A stretch of 42,438 nucleotides of DNA, taken from positions 1 to 42,438 of the forward strand of contig CAQKRU010000007.1 of assembly GCA_948823415.1 (NCBI GenBank). The letters run 5' to 3'. Positions 14,207 to 23,882 of this stretch are shown here, piece by piece. A model generated the notes under the pieces. It saw only the letters and a program-made list of their open reading frames with translations. It had not been told where the DNA came from and did no database searches. The translations under genes and the position numbers were made by a program. Each line of letters starts with the position of its first letter. Position 1 is the stretch's first letter. Source of the DNA: an uncultured Eubacteriales bacterium. Lineage in GTDB: Bacteria > Bacillota > Clostridia > Oscillospirales > Acutalibacteraceae.

Positions 14207-15475
14207 ATGAGCACTGCACTTATTACTCCACGAAAGCTTTCCGGAACCATCGTAGCGCCGCCGTCTAAGAGCTACACCCACCGGGCGATAATTTGCGCGC
14301 TGATCAGCCGAGGGGTCTGCGAGATATACCCTGTGGAGCTGTCCAACGACGTCATGGCGACGATTAACGCCGCTAGAACGTTGGGAGCTTTTGTCAATTT
14401 GGTTTCGGAACGGCTTATCATCGACGCTCGGGCCGCATTTTTGAAGGACCATATAACTATAAACTGCAGTGAATCGGGATCTACGTTGCGCTTTTTGATT
14501 CCGATTGTTTGCGCGTTTGGGATATCCGCGAAGTTTGAGGGGACTAGCACGTTGGTATTGCGGCCGATGGGTGTTTTTTCGGAGATATTGCCTAAATTTG
14601 GAGTAGAGTGCAAATATGCCGGAGTATTGCCGTTTTCGGTAAGCGGAAGGTTGATGCCGGGCAAATTTTTGATATCGCAGGACATCAGTTCGCAGTTCGT
14701 TTCGGGACTTTTATTCGCATTGCCGCTTTTGCCGGAAGACAGCGAGATTATCCTAACGACGGCATGTGGCAGCAGCGGATACATCGACATGACGGCGAAG
14801 ACCATGGAGGACTTTGGCGTGACGGTGACCAAGACCGAGCGCGGGTTTAGGATTCCTGGGAACCAGAGCTATCGCGCGAGGAACTATGCCGTTGAGGGCG
14901 ACTGGTCGCAGACGGCCTTTTTTTTGGCGGCTGGAGCTATCGGGGAGCCCGTGACGGTGCGCGGCGTGAATCCGAATTCTTTGCAGGGGGACAGGATTAT
15001 CGCTAATTTGCTGAGCAGGATGGGCGCCAATGTTAGCTTTGGCGATGATGAAGTTACGGTTTCGCCCGAAAGGCTGGTGGGTGGAAATATTTTTGCAGAG
15101 CGGATTCCAGATTTGGTGCCAGTGTTAGCGATATTGGGGGCTTGCGCTGAGGGCTCGACTCGGATTTTTGGAGCATCTCGGCTAAAATTTAAAGAAAGTA
15201 ACCGCTTGAAGTCGCTTTATGCCGGGCTAAAAGGCTTGGGCGTGAACGTGACGGAGACGGATGATGGCCTTTTGATTTATGGGCAAAAATCCTTTGAAAA
15301 CGCCAAAATAAACGGGTTTAGCGACCATAGGATTGTTATGGCATTCGCTATTGCGGCGATTATGGCTAGAGACAAGATCTGCATATCGGACGCAGAGAGC
15401 ATCAGCAAGTCGTACCCGTCGTTTTTTGAAGATTACAATAAGCTGGGGGGCTGCGTGAATGTCCTCGATTTATAG
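14207..15475 (+). CDS. aroA: 3-phosphoshikimate 1-carboxyvinyltransferase (EPSP synthase)
   Basis: AroA transfers enolpyruvyl from PEP to shikimate 3-phosphate. The 422-residue protein starts at ATG 14207 (MSTALITPRKLSGTIVAPPSKSYTHRA) with GGAGG inside the end of aroB. Signatures: PPSKSYTHRA at the N-terminus, CSESGSTLRFLIPI (the PEP/S3P loop in the form common in Clostridia), ISSQFVSGLLFALP, and RLKFKESNRLKSL. C-terminal DHRIVMAFAIAA is conserved. It overlaps aroC by 17 bases. Whether it is glyphosate sensitive cannot be judged from this reading. Confidence 0.96.
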   Translation: MSTALITPRKLSGTIVAPPSKSYTHRAIICALISRGVCEIYPVELSNDVMATINAARTLGAFVNLVSERLIIDARAAFLKDHITINCSESGSTLRFLIPIVCAFGISAKFEGTSTLVLRPMGVFSEILPKFGVECKYAGVLPFSVSGRLMPGKFLISQDISSQFVSGLLFALPLLPEDSEIILTTACGSSGYIDMTAKTMEDFGVTVTKTERGFRIPGNQSYRARNYAVEGDWSQTAFFLAAGAIGEPVTVRGVNPNSLQGDRIIANLLSRMGANVSFGDDEVTVSPERLVGGNIFAERIPDLVPVLAILGACAEGSTRIFGASRLKFKESNRLKSLYAGLKGLGVNVTETDDGLLIYGQKSFENAKINGFSDHRIVMAFAIAAIMARDKICISDAESISKSYPSFFEDYNKLGGCVNVLDL

Positions 15476-16544
15476 CGGCCGCATAGGGATTTCCATATTT
15501 GGCGAGAGTCACGGTGCGGCTATTGGCGCGGTTTTGGACGGTATTCCTGCGGGCGAAAAGATTGATTTTGAGCAAGTTTATCTGCAAATGCAGCGCAGAG
15601 CGCCAGGGATGAGCGACACTGCAACCGAGCGAAAAGAATCGGACAGGCCTAAAGTCATATCTGGTGTGACGAATGGCTACACGACGGGCGCGCCGATTTG
15701 CGGTATAATAGAGAACGAAAATGCAAAGTCAAAGAGCTATGAAAACCTAAAAAACCTAGTTAGGCCGGGTCACTCAGACTACACTGCGCATGTAAAGTAC
15801 CGTGGGTTTAACGATGCTCGAGGTGGAGGGCATCTTTCTGGCCGGCTGACTGCGGCTTTGACCTTTTGCGGGACTATTTGTCGTCAGATTTTGGAGCGGC
15901 GGGGAGTGCTCATCGGTGCGCATGTTTACTCTATCTTTGACGTTTTTGACGGCCAATTTGGTGTGAAGATCCCGGCAGAACTGCTAAGAAGGTTATCGCA
16001 AGAGACTTTTCCTGTGATTAATGCTGCGGCGAAGGAGAAAATGGTTCAAAAAATTTTGTGGGCTAAGAGCGAAGGAGATAGCATTGGCGGGATTATTGAG
16101 TGCGCTGTGGACAATGTTCCGCCCGGGCTGGGGGATCCGATATTTGGAGGTATTGAAAGCAAGCTTTCGGCGTTGGTTTTTGCGATTCCTGCGGTTAAGG
16201 GTATCGAATTTGGCGCGGGTTTTGCCGCTGCGCAGATGTTTGGCAGCCAGAATAACGACGCTTTTGTGATGGGGGGTGGCAAAATATCCACCAAAACGAA
16301 CAACCATGGCGGCATTTTGGGCGGGATTTCTTCTGGCATGCCGATAGTGTTTCGGTGCGCGGTTAAGCCGACGCCGTCCATCGCGAAGCAGCAAGATACC
16401 GTGAACGTTCAGACTAATCAGCCGGCGAAGATTTCGGCTTCTGGCCGGCACGACCCGTGCATAGTGCCAAGGGCGGTACCCGTGGTGGAGGCGGTCTCCG
16501 CCATCGCGATTTTGGACTTTTTTAAAGAGGCGAATTTATTATGA
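15459..16544 (+). CDS. aroC: Chorismate synthase
   Basis: AroC eliminates phosphate from EPSP to give chorismate, using reduced FMN without net redox change. The 361-residue protein begins MSSIYSGRIGISIFGESHG. Other signatures are RRAPGMSDTATERKESD, the RPGHSDYTAHVKYRGFNDARGGG block with FMN and substrate contacts, and the C-terminal SGRHDPCIVPRAVPVVEA. Its start lies within the aroA end (17-base overlap) and its ATGA stop overlaps the next start, so the genes are translationally coupled. Standard length and motifs. Confidence 0.97.
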   Translation: MSSIYSGRIGISIFGESHGAAIGAVLDGIPAGEKIDFEQVYLQMQRRAPGMSDTATERKESDRPKVISGVTNGYTTGAPICGIIENENAKSKSYENLKNLVRPGHSDYTAHVKYRGFNDARGGGHLSGRLTAALTFCGTICRQILERRGVLIGAHVYSIFDVFDGQFGVKIPAELLRRLSQETFPVINAAAKEKMVQKILWAKSEGDSIGGIIECAVDNVPPGLGDPIFGGIESKLSALVFAIPAVKGIEFGAGFAAAQMFGSQNNDAFVMGGGKISTKTNNHGGILGGISSGMPIVFRCAVKPTPSIAKQQDTVNVQTNQPAKISASGRHDPCIVPRAVPVVEAVSAIAILDFFKEANLL

Positions 16545-16816
16545 ACTTAGCGGAAATTCGGCGCCAGATCGACATTCTTGACGATGAAATTTTAACCCTG
16601 ATTTTAAAAAGGCTTGAGTATTTGGGGATTATTGCGAAAATAAAGTTGGGCAACGGTTTGCCTATTTATGATGAAGCCCGTGAGCAAGCGATTTTAGGCA
16701 GGGTGGAACTTGTTTCGGGAAAGAGCTATAAATATGTTTTGCCGATTTTTTTGGAGATTTTAAACACAAGCAAATTGATTCAGCAAGAAGTGCGAAATAG
16801 CGCGAAGGAAGACTAA
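16541..16816 (+). CDS. Chorismate mutase (AroQ class)
   Basis: A 91-residue helical chorismate mutase that turns chorismate into prephenate for Phe and Tyr synthesis. The N-terminal helix EIRRQIDILDDEILTLILKRLEYLGIIAKIK carries the AroQ pattern, with an Arg near the start, a second Arg in LKRLEY and a Lys in IAKIK as substrate contacts. The second half (PIYDEAREQAILGRV) holds the conserved Glu/Arg helix. It is a stand-alone domain without a prephenate dehydratase or DAHP synthase fusion. It overlaps aroC by four bases (ATGA) and closes the operon before a terminator. Confidence 0.9.
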   Translation: MNLAEIRRQIDILDDEILTLILKRLEYLGIIAKIKLGNGLPIYDEAREQAILGRVELVSGKSYKYVLPIFLEILNTSKLIQQEVRNSAKED

Positions 16817-16842
16817 TTTAAAAATTTATTTATTGCGACCAA

Positions 16843-16884
16843 TATGGAAGCTAGCGAGGTTTGCTGGCTTCCATAATTTTTTGT
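16843..16884 (+). terminator. Rho-independent terminator of the aro operon
   Basis: TATGGAAGC pairs with GCTTCCATA, with a further short AGC/GCT-like inner stem, followed by ATTTTTTGTTTTT. It lies 27 bases after the chorismate mutase stop. Confidence 0.88.
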
Positions 16885-17060
16885 TTTTGTTGCGAAATTT
16901 ATATTATTTTGCAGTAATTACAAAATTTTAATCTAAAATTGTATGATTTTGCAAAAATAAAGAGCGATATTTAAAAAATACAATTTTTGGTTTATCTATT
17001 TGACGAAAGTTACTGGGAATTTACATAAAAAATAATTGGGAAATTCTAATAAAAAATATA

Positions 17061-17089
17061 TTGTGGATAATTAAAAAATATGATAAAAT
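17061..17089 (+). promoter_or_regulatory. Promoter of the giant surface protein gene
   Basis: TTGTGG at 17061-17066 and TAAAAT at 17084-17089 are 17 bases apart and TGA precedes the -10. The stretch 16885-17130 is strongly A+T-rich and holds nothing else I can name. Transcription from here would include the small ORF at 17131. Confidence 0.6.
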
Positions 17090-17130
17090 TCAAAATATGT
17101 AGACTAAAATGAACAGGAGTGTAAAGATTT

Positions 17131-17223
17131 ATGATTGATTTTATGGCAGAAATGAATAGTTTTTGCAAAAAGAATAAAGAATTGAGAAAAATTAACACAA
17201 GGAGGAACAGAGACAATGTATAG
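17131..17223 (+). CDS. Possible 30-residue leader ORF overlapping the giant gene
   Basis: An ATG at 17131 preceded by AGGAGTG opens a 30-residue frame (MIDFMAEMNSFCKKNKELRK then a basic end) whose TAG at 17221-17223 lies eight bases past the next gene's ATG, in another frame. A ribosome finishing here would stop on top of the downstream start and its AAGGAGG. It could couple translation or be chance; the peptide resembles nothing I know. Support is the good ribosome binding site and exact overlap. Confidence 0.35.
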   Translation: MIDFMAEMNSFCKKNKELRKINTRRNRDNV

Positions 17224-20200
17224 TAGAGTCGTGAGAGTGACCAAAGAAATTGTAAAAAAGGGCATATCTGTGGGAATTTGCCTGGCTATGTTGCTGCCGA
17301 TATTGCCGCTAAACTTTAGCTTTATAATGAACACGGAAAAGGAGGCAAAGGCAGGACTAGCAACAGCGCCAGACCATTGTACGAGCAAGGCCAATGCGAA
17401 CTCTTGGGCATATAGTGACCTGCGTGCATGGCTGAACAATGCTCTTGCTACTAGTGTGCCCGACAGCGGAACAGCAGCACCAACGGGTAAAAATTATAAG
17501 CTGGACTCAACCGCAACAAGTGATAACACAAGTGGTTATGCAAAGTCTGCTTTTCCGGATAATGAATCTTGGAGTGAACTTGCCCCTATTACACGTTTTA
17601 TTAGCGATGGTAAGGGGTCGTACCACAAATTAACGGATAAGGTAGTTATACCGCATAGTGGTGGAAGCGATAGTAATATGATCCTAAAGATACAACCAGA
17701 AGGTATTGATAAGGGGACCTATTCTGTTCCTTGGAAAGATACTAGTTATTCGGATAAACATATGACTTGCACACCAAGTAGTTCTGACGCAACAAAGATA
17801 TCAGGATTTAATGGTTTCGGGGAAGCCCAAGATATTGCTGTTAGTGACAATGGCTATGTTAACCCTATCATTGACCTTAGCGATATGAGTCAAATAGTTT
17901 GTGCGCCTACGCTTGCAGAGCTGCAGAGCAACGGCGGGACTATAACAAAGAACTTAACCAAGGACTCTGCAAGTTCTAGTGCTAGAATGTGCTTTTATAG
18001 AAACGAAGATGGCCTAGGCTATTTTGCTAATATTAGTATTGATGAAAATGATCGAGTCGGTTTTGGCCTCGGCATGAGATATAAAACGTGTGTTGCGATG
18101 GCAATGAAGAAAAATGGGAACAATATAGAAATCATAACTAGCAGTTCAAACGTTTTTGATGAAGGTATTAGGGGTTACTGGATTGACTTTGGAAAAACAA
18201 AAGAAGAGCTAAAAGAATATGTTTTTTATGCATGGCAAGAAGCTGGTGGTGATAAGTATGCAAGTGCGGGTTATATGACTGGAGCTTATTGGAACGGCGA
18301 TAGTCTTAAAGCAGATTCGGGTAAAGGAAGTGCTTCGGCGCTTGATGGTTTTAAAGGTATTGTTTATGGAAATACTATGGTTGGTTATCAGGGCACGGTG
18401 CCTTTTGGCAATAGAACTTGGAGGTATTTGGGCAATGATTACTTTGTGCAGGAGCAACCAGAGAATGTGATATTTAACGCTAGCACAGATGGATACAGCA
18501 CAACACAAACAGAAATAAATTTAAGTGATGAATTACGCAACGGCATAGAACTAACGACTACGGGGTCACCGGTTGAAATTCCAACTGACGGGATTTCGCT
18601 AACCGGCTTCCCTGCAAATGCACCAATATCTTTCCAGTATTATTATGCTGACATTTGGAGAGATGGTACGCCGAAAGCTGCGGGAAGCTATTACGTAATA
18701 GTATGCGTATGGAGTGAAGGCTTTGAGCCAAAATATTCTCCAGCGTTTCCGCTTACTGTTGAAGAAATACCGGTACCAAAGTATACAGCGCCGACTAAGA
18801 AAATAGACGCAATATGGCGAGACAAAGCAAAAGATAAATTGCCATCAGCCCTGGCGGATCACTTTGGCTATCCAAAGACCGCTAGTGGTGCAAATATCCC
18901 AGGAACATGGGCGCTGGTAGATGAAAATGCAGAAGTAGGAAACGCCACCGCGGCAGGAGCAGTAAATGAGATTTTAGCGACGTTTACACCAGATCCATCA
19001 GTATTAGATACCTACAACTGGGCAGGCTTAAGGTGGTGGGACGCAAACGAAAGTAAATTGAAAGTACCTGCATTATTTACAGTGGCACCCATGCCCGCCG
19101 ACCGTATAAGTTGTGGGCAAATTGGCGGCTATGGGCAAACATATGATGGAACCCCTAAAGGCTGGTCAATCAAAGCGTGGGAAACGGCTAGAGGTGCGGC
19201 TTACGATAATGTTGGCTATGAAAACTATGATGTAGTGTGGCCCGAAGACATGACGAATGCCGGGACCAAAACGTATACAGTGAATTTAAAAAACAATTGT
19301 ACAGGCACACTGACAGGAACAGTAGAAATCTCAAAAAGGAAAATTAAAATAACTGCGGATAACCAAACTATAAACTATGGAGAACAACTTCCACAGCTTA
19401 CGTGGCAACAATCTGGGCATGGGTTTGTACTAAGTGATAGCTTAATAGAAGGTAGCGTAGCGGTTGAAGAAAGCGGAAATTATCCCGGCCCGGGAGAATA
19501 TAATATTGTCCCGTCAGGTTTTTCTACTAGCGATCTTACCAATTATGAACTTTCACTTGTTAATGGTAAACTTACGATTAATGGCCCTTCTGCTGACAAC
19601 GTTACGATGTCTTTAAATCAGAGCAGCTTTCCTTTTAATGGTAGAAGACAAAATCTAATAGTTACGGTAAAAGACGGAAACGACATATTAAAGGAAAATG
19701 TGCATTATGCATTAAACGTCATAGGTGACTTAATAAATGTAGGGCAGGGGAGAGCCGAGGTAACCTTACAAGCGCCATACGAAACGAGGACATTAAAAAA
19801 AGACTGGTCTATAACTAAAAGGGACGTAAATGTAAAAATAGATGATAAATACAAAGTGCAAGGAGAGAATGACCCAACATTTACATACACGGTTACAGCT
19901 GTAGACAACGGAGAAGTTATAGATGGAGTAGATCTTGCGCTGACAAGAGATAGCGGAGAAGACCTTGGCGGTAGCTATACGATAAGACTAGCAAGCACAA
20001 GTAATTCTAACGTAAATATAGTTAACACTACAAACGGCACGTTAAAAATTGGAACGGATACCTTTGAGATAACACCAAGGGACATAAGCAACGCAACGGT
20101 AACAGTAACCCCGGCATCAAGTGCGTATACGGGGGGAGTGCATACTCCAGATGTTGTGCTTACAGATATATTAAATGGTGTGACAAAAACTTTAACCCTT

Positions 20201-23200
20201 AACACGGACTACACGCTTACATGGCCAAGTGATATGACAAACATGGCAAATAAAACAATAACAGCGGTTGGCCAAGGTAATTACACAGGAAGCAAAAATG
20301 CAGCATATGAAATCACAGCGGCTACAATAAAGGATAGCGACGTAACGTTGAGCTACAACAGTGTGACGTATGATGGCAATGCACATCCGCAAACACCAAC
20401 GGTAACAGTTGGAGGAAGAAGACTAACGGTTGGCACAGATTATACAGTAAGCGGAGACATAAACCCAACGAACGTATCTGATTCATATAAAATAACGATA
20501 GCAGGTCAAGGCAACTACCAAGGAAACGTAGAAAAGACGTTTGCGATCACGGTGGCGTCAAGTGACGATGGAAACATATCGGCAGAGCTAGCTAACGCTG
20601 AAGTGACGTATAACGGTGAAGATCAAAAAGTAGGCGTGACAGTAAAAGAAAAAGTGGGTAGCGGAACAAGACCATTGCAAGAAAACGTTGATTATACCAA
20701 GAGCTACACAGATGCAAGTGGTGGTAACGATTTAACAAACGTGGGCACAAAAACAGTAACAATAACCCTGCAAGGCAATTACAGCGGGACGTTAACAAAA
20801 ACTTACAAAATAACGCAGCGAGATATAACCTCAGACAGTGACTTTGTAGTAACGGTAAGCCCAACATCAAGCGTGTATACAGGAGTTGCACATACACCGA
20901 CTCTTACGGCAAAATACAAAAACGTACTGCTAACGGAAGGTTCAAACAGAGATTTCATAAAGAATGTTTCAGGAAACCTGAGAGATAAAGGCGAACACAC
21001 GTATACGGTAACGGGCCAAGGTAACTTTACTGGAAGCAAAACAGTAAAGTACACAATCACTAGGAAAGCTGTGTCAGATAGCACGACGGACAGCAAGCTT
21101 GGAGTAACAACAGGTCCAACAACATTTACATATAACGGAAGTCCGCAAAAACTCGATGTACAAATAACATATAATGGAGAAACATGGCAAGAAAACGTTG
21201 ATTATACCAAAAGCTACACAGATGCAAGTGGTGGAAACGATATAACAAACCAAGGAACAAAAACGTTGAGAGTGACGTTTATAAAGAACTTGGATGGAAC
21301 GATAACAAAAACATATACGATCACAGCGGCGCCGATAACGGCAAGCGATGTAGCGTTGAGCTACGAAAATGTGACATATGATGGCAATGCACACCCGCAA
21401 ACACCAACGGTAACAGTTGGAGGAAGAAGACTAACGGTTAACACAGATTATACAGTAAGCGGAGACACAAACCCAACGGACGTATCTAATTCATATAAAA
21501 TAACAATAGCAGGTCAAGGCAATTACAGTGGAACAGTTACGAAGACGTTCGCGATAAATAAGAAGGAGGTAACGGACAGTAAACCAAATGGAATCACAAT
21601 GTCTGTGAAACCAGTAGAAGGGAAAGTGTTTAATGGGCAAAGACAAACACCGGATGAGGTAATATTAAAAGATGGAGCAAAACTATTAATAGAGCATGTA
21701 GATTATGATTTAGAGTATCTAACCAATATGACTGATGCAATAACACACAAAATAAAGGCAAATCTAAAGGGCAATTATAGCGGTTCTAAAACAGCAGACT
21801 TTATAATCAAACCAAAACAAATATCAGACAATACGCCAGAAAGTGAGCTTAAGGTAGACGTAGACAAGACAGGGTACACAGATGAAACAGGATATACATA
21901 CGACAAAACACCGAAAAAACCAGCAGTTACAATAAAAGCAATGTTTGGGAACCGAACAATGCAATTAGTGCAAGGAACGCATTTTGATGTTAACTACTTA
22001 GCAGAAAGTGGAACGGACCCGAGCGACGTGACGAATGTTGGTCCTAAGAAAGTGGTAATAACATTCAAAAAGGACTTTAGCGGAACAAAAACGATAAAAT
22101 ATGCAATAAACCGTAGGGATGTAACAATACGGGCAAACGAAAGAAGAAGATACTATAAAACTCCAGACCCCGATATGAGGCCCAGAACTAATTATGATAC
22201 AATAAATGGATTAATTGCAGGGGACAATCTTTACGGTAGCTTTGAGCGGGAGGACCCCACCAATGAGGAAGTTGGAAGATATAAAATCATACAAGGAAGA
22301 ACGCTAACGAACGCAAATAACCCGAACTATAATATAATATTTGATGCAGAAAACAGCGGATACTTTATCATTGAAGTGGACAAGTCAGGATGGGGAACGC
22401 CACAGGATTATCCGCCAGATCATTATGTCGACGATGAAGGAACGACAAGTGTAGAGATTAAAGACCGAGGAATAACGTGGCTAAAAGAAGAATTCAAGGA
22501 AGGCTCAATTGATAAAAGTGTTTGGTTTGGATTAGATAATGCACTTGGAATTTTTAGAATAGGTTCAAGATTCTCTGTTGCTTTGCACAATGACCTGAAA
22601 GATGTCGATGACATAAACAAGATAGAAGACGATAACTATCATCGGTTTGATGTTCATGTTACAGATCCAGATGGTGTTCGTTATGAGGATTTATCCACAT
22701 ATTTTAAAAATTTGGAGATACCAGATGAAATAGCACCGGAAGTGCTTGAAGCCGCAAAGAAAAAAGCAGTAGTACTTTATGTGCAATATGAAGATGATTG
22801 GGATTCAGAGGAATTAGTTAGCGCATGTACTGTGGTAGGTGCAGATGAAAATATTCCTACAGTCAATGTTGGGAAAAAAGAATGCCCAGAAGGTCTAATA
22901 CAATGCGCAGCACAATTCCACCGTCACTTTTCGCCATTTATCATGTATGATGAGTTCACAGACGAAGAAAGAAGAGCACTAGAAGGCAATAACGATGATG
23001 AAACAAACGTTTTAAGAACAACGGTAGACATTAAGGGCAAAACGGTACAGATTATTGTTAGCGGCCCACGCAGAGTTCTGCCAGAGGGCACAAGACTTAT
23101 TGCGGATATATACCCTAGCGATAACACTTGCAAGATATGGTTGTTAGACGAAAATAAAAACGAGCTTCCAAGGCCGCTTAGTGAACGAGTAGAAGTATTT

Positions 23201-23653
23201 ATTGAGATGGTCGACGGTATGGAAGATCTTATTGAAGTTAGACTACCGAAAATCGGAGAAGACTTCCACTATGGCAAATTTGATGGCAGCTGGTATGGTG
23301 CTGTTTACACTACCTACTTCCCGATAAGCTTATCATTGGATGAATTAACAGATGCAGAAAGAGACGAGCTAAATAAGAAGAGAGGCCTGAGTGGAGATAA
23401 AGAATCTGACTCTGACGGCGGCTCGAGTAGCTCAAGGAATGGTTCAAATGCAGAAAATGACGGCCAAGGAGACAACGAAACAGAAGAGCTACAACCAGCA
23501 GAAAACGGAAGTTCAAATTGGTGGCAAAACCTATCACGGACCCAGATAATTTGCTTAACAGCGGCAGGAATCCTACTACTACTTTTACTAATCTTCCTGA
23601 TTCTCCTTATACTCAAGAGGAGAAAAGAGAAAGAAAATAGCTCGCAACAATAA
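17216..23653 (+). CDS. Giant membrane-anchored surface protein with MBG/YDG-like repeats
   Basis: A 2145-residue exported protein, the largest in the window. The N-terminus (VKKGISVGICLAMLLPILP) is a long signal sequence with a possible cut after AKA at residue 46. Residues about 50-420 hold a domain with SWAYSDLRAWLNN and later GTVPFGNRTWRYLG, similar in feel to the DUF6273 domains of clostridial surface proteins. Residues about 630-1690 contain roughly ten beta-rich modules of the MBG/YDG kind, marked by YDGNAHPQTPTVTV, DYTVSGD and GQGNYSGTVTKTF patterns. A further domain ends FHRHFSPFIMYDE (about 1905), then a Ser/Asn/Glu-rich linker, one transmembrane helix (about 2110-2132) and KRRKEKE at the end. 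No LPXTG is present, so it is probably held by the membrane helix. AAGGAGG precedes the ATG. Likely an adhesin or cell-surface scaffold; the ligand is unknown. Confidence 0.85.
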   Translation: MYSRVVRVTKEIVKKGISVGICLAMLLPILPLNFSFIMNTEKEAKAGLATAPDHCTSKANANSWAYSDLRAWLNNALATSVPDSGTAAPTGKNYKLDSTATSDNTSGYAKSAFPDNESWSELAPITRFISDGKGSYHKLTDKVVIPHSGGSDSNMILKIQPEGIDKGTYSVPWKDTSYSDKHMTCTPSSSDATKISGFNGFGEAQDIAVSDNGYVNPIIDLSDMSQIVCAPTLAELQSNGGTITKNLTKDSASSSARMCFYRNEDGLGYFANISIDENDRVGFGLGMRYKTCVAMAMKKNGNNIEIITSSSNVFDEGIRGYWIDFGKTKEELKEYVFYAWQEAGGDKYASAGYMTGAYWNGDSLKADSGKGSASALDGFKGIVYGNTMVGYQGTVPFGNRTWRYLGNDYFVQEQPENVIFNASTDGYSTTQTEINLSDELRNGIELTTTGSPVEIPTDGISLTGFPANAPISFQYYYADIWRDGTPKAAGSYYVIVCVWSEGFEPKYSPAFPLTVEEIPVPKYTAPTKKIDAIWRDKAKDKLPSALADHFGYPKTASGANIPGTWALVDENAEVGNATAAGAVNEILATFTPDPSVLDTYNWAGLRWWDANESKLKVPALFTVAPMPADRISCGQIGGYGQTYDGTPKGWSIKAWETARGAAYDNVGYENYDVVWPEDMTNAGTKTYTVNLKNNCTGTLTGTVEISKRKIKITADNQTINYGEQLPQLTWQQSGHGFVLSDSLIEGSVAVEESGNYPGPGEYNIVPSGFSTSDLTNYELSLVNGKLTINGPSADNVTMSLNQSSFPFNGRRQNLIVTVKDGNDILKENVHYALNVIGDLINVGQGRAEVTLQAPYETRTLKKDWSITKRDVNVKIDDKYKVQGENDPTFTYTVTAVDNGEVIDGVDLALTRDSGEDLGGSYTIRLASTSNSNVNIVNTTNGTLKIGTDTFEITPRDISNATVTVTPASSAYTGGVHTPDVVLTDILNGVTKTLTLNTDYTLTWPSDMTNMANKTITAVGQGNYTGSKNAAYEITAATIKDSDVTLSYNSVTYDGNAHPQTPTVTVGGRRLTVGTDYTVSGDINPTNVSDSYKITIAGQGNYQGNVEKTFAITVASSDDGNISAELANAEVTYNGEDQKVGVTVKEKVGSGTRPLQENVDYTKSYTDASGGNDLTNVGTKTVTITLQGNYSGTLTKTYKITQRDITSDSDFVVTVSPTSSVYTGVAHTPTLTAKYKNVLLTEGSNRDFIKNVSGNLRDKGEHTYTVTGQGNFTGSKTVKYTITRKAVSDSTTDSKLGVTTGPTTFTYNGSPQKLDVQITYNGETWQENVDYTKSYTDASGGNDITNQGTKTLRVTFIKNLDGTITKTYTITAAPITASDVALSYENVTYDGNAHPQTPTVTVGGRRLTVNTDYTVSGDTNPTDVSNSYKITIAGQGNYSGTVTKTFAINKKEVTDSKPNGITMSVKPVEGKVFNGQRQTPDEVILKDGAKLLIEHVDYDLEYLTNMTDAITHKIKANLKGNYSGSKTADFIIKPKQISDNTPESELKVDVDKTGYTDETGYTYDKTPKKPAVTIKAMFGNRTMQLVQGTHFDVNYLAESGTDPSDVTNVGPKKVVITFKKDFSGTKTIKYAINRRDVTIRANERRRYYKTPDPDMRPRTNYDTINGLIAGDNLYGSFEREDPTNEEVGRYKIIQGRTLTNANNPNYNIIFDAENSGYFIIEVDKSGWGTPQDYPPDHYVDDEGTTSVEIKDRGITWLKEEFKEGSIDKSVWFGLDNALGIFRIGSRFSVALHNDLKDVDDINKIEDDNYHRFDVHVTDPDGVRYEDLSTYFKNLEIPDEIAPEVLEAAKKKAVVLYVQYEDDWDSEELVSACTVVGADENIPTVNVGKKECPEGLIQCAAQFHRHFSPFIMYDEFTDEERRALEGNNDDETNVLRTTVDIKGKTVQIIVSGPRRVLPEGTRLIADIYPSDNTCKIWLLDENKNELPRPLSERVEVFIEMVDGMEDLIEVRLPKIGEDFHYGKFDGSWYGAVYTTYFPISLSLDELTDAERDELNKKRGLSGDKESDSDGGSSSSRNGSNAENDGQGDNETEELQPAENGSSNWWQNLSRTQIICLTAAGILLLLLLIFLILLILKRRKEKENSSQQ
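20346..20554 (+). repeat. Long DNA repeat, copy A (within the giant gene)
   Basis: About 209 bases encoding an MBG-like module (with YDGNAHPQTPTVTVGGRR) recur at 21354-21562 with only scattered changes, many silent. The offset is 1008 bases, exactly 336 codons. A second shared segment lies at 20677-20750 and 21187-21260 (offset 510 bases, 170 codons). Confidence 0.85.
21354..21562 (+). repeat. Long DNA repeat, copy B (within the giant gene)
   Basis: Partner of the repeat at 20346-20554. The near identity at DNA level points to recent duplication or gene conversion between modules and provides a target for in-frame recombination that would change the module number by whole codons. Confidence 0.85.
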
Positions 23654-23676
23654 AATCTAGAAAAACAAAATAAAAA

Positions 23677-23715
23677 TAAAGGCGACTGCTTGTTATTATG
23701 ACAGCTGTCGCTTTT
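23677..23715 (+). terminator. Rho-independent terminator after the giant gene
   Basis: GCGAC pairs with GTCGC, flanked by AAAG and CTTTT, across a loop containing a small AGCTGT segment; it is followed by a T-rich stretch. It lies 24 bases after the stop. The remaining bases up to 23882 are A+T-rich; I saw no convincing forespore-type promoter for spoIVB in them. Confidence 0.7.
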
Positions 23716-23882
23716 ACTTTTGGATTTAAAATTACCAAATTAAAATTTTATATCATATATAAGATTAGCCTTATTGCTAGTCTTTTTTTTATTTGGCAGG
23801 AGCGTTAACATTTAACAAAATAAAAAAACAGTATTGTGAAAAACTATAGTTATATGACTCATTGGATTTGGAGGTGAGAAGA

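Noticed and set aside
13444..14250. 268-codon open frame on the minus strand opposite aroB
   Set aside because: It lies fully inside a clear aroB gene, lacks a ribosome binding site and its translation resembles no protein family; it arises from codon bias of the sense gene.
23500..23653. LPXTG sorting signal at the end of the giant protein
   Set aside because: There is a C-terminal hydrophobic helix and basic tail, but no LPXTG or close variant before it.
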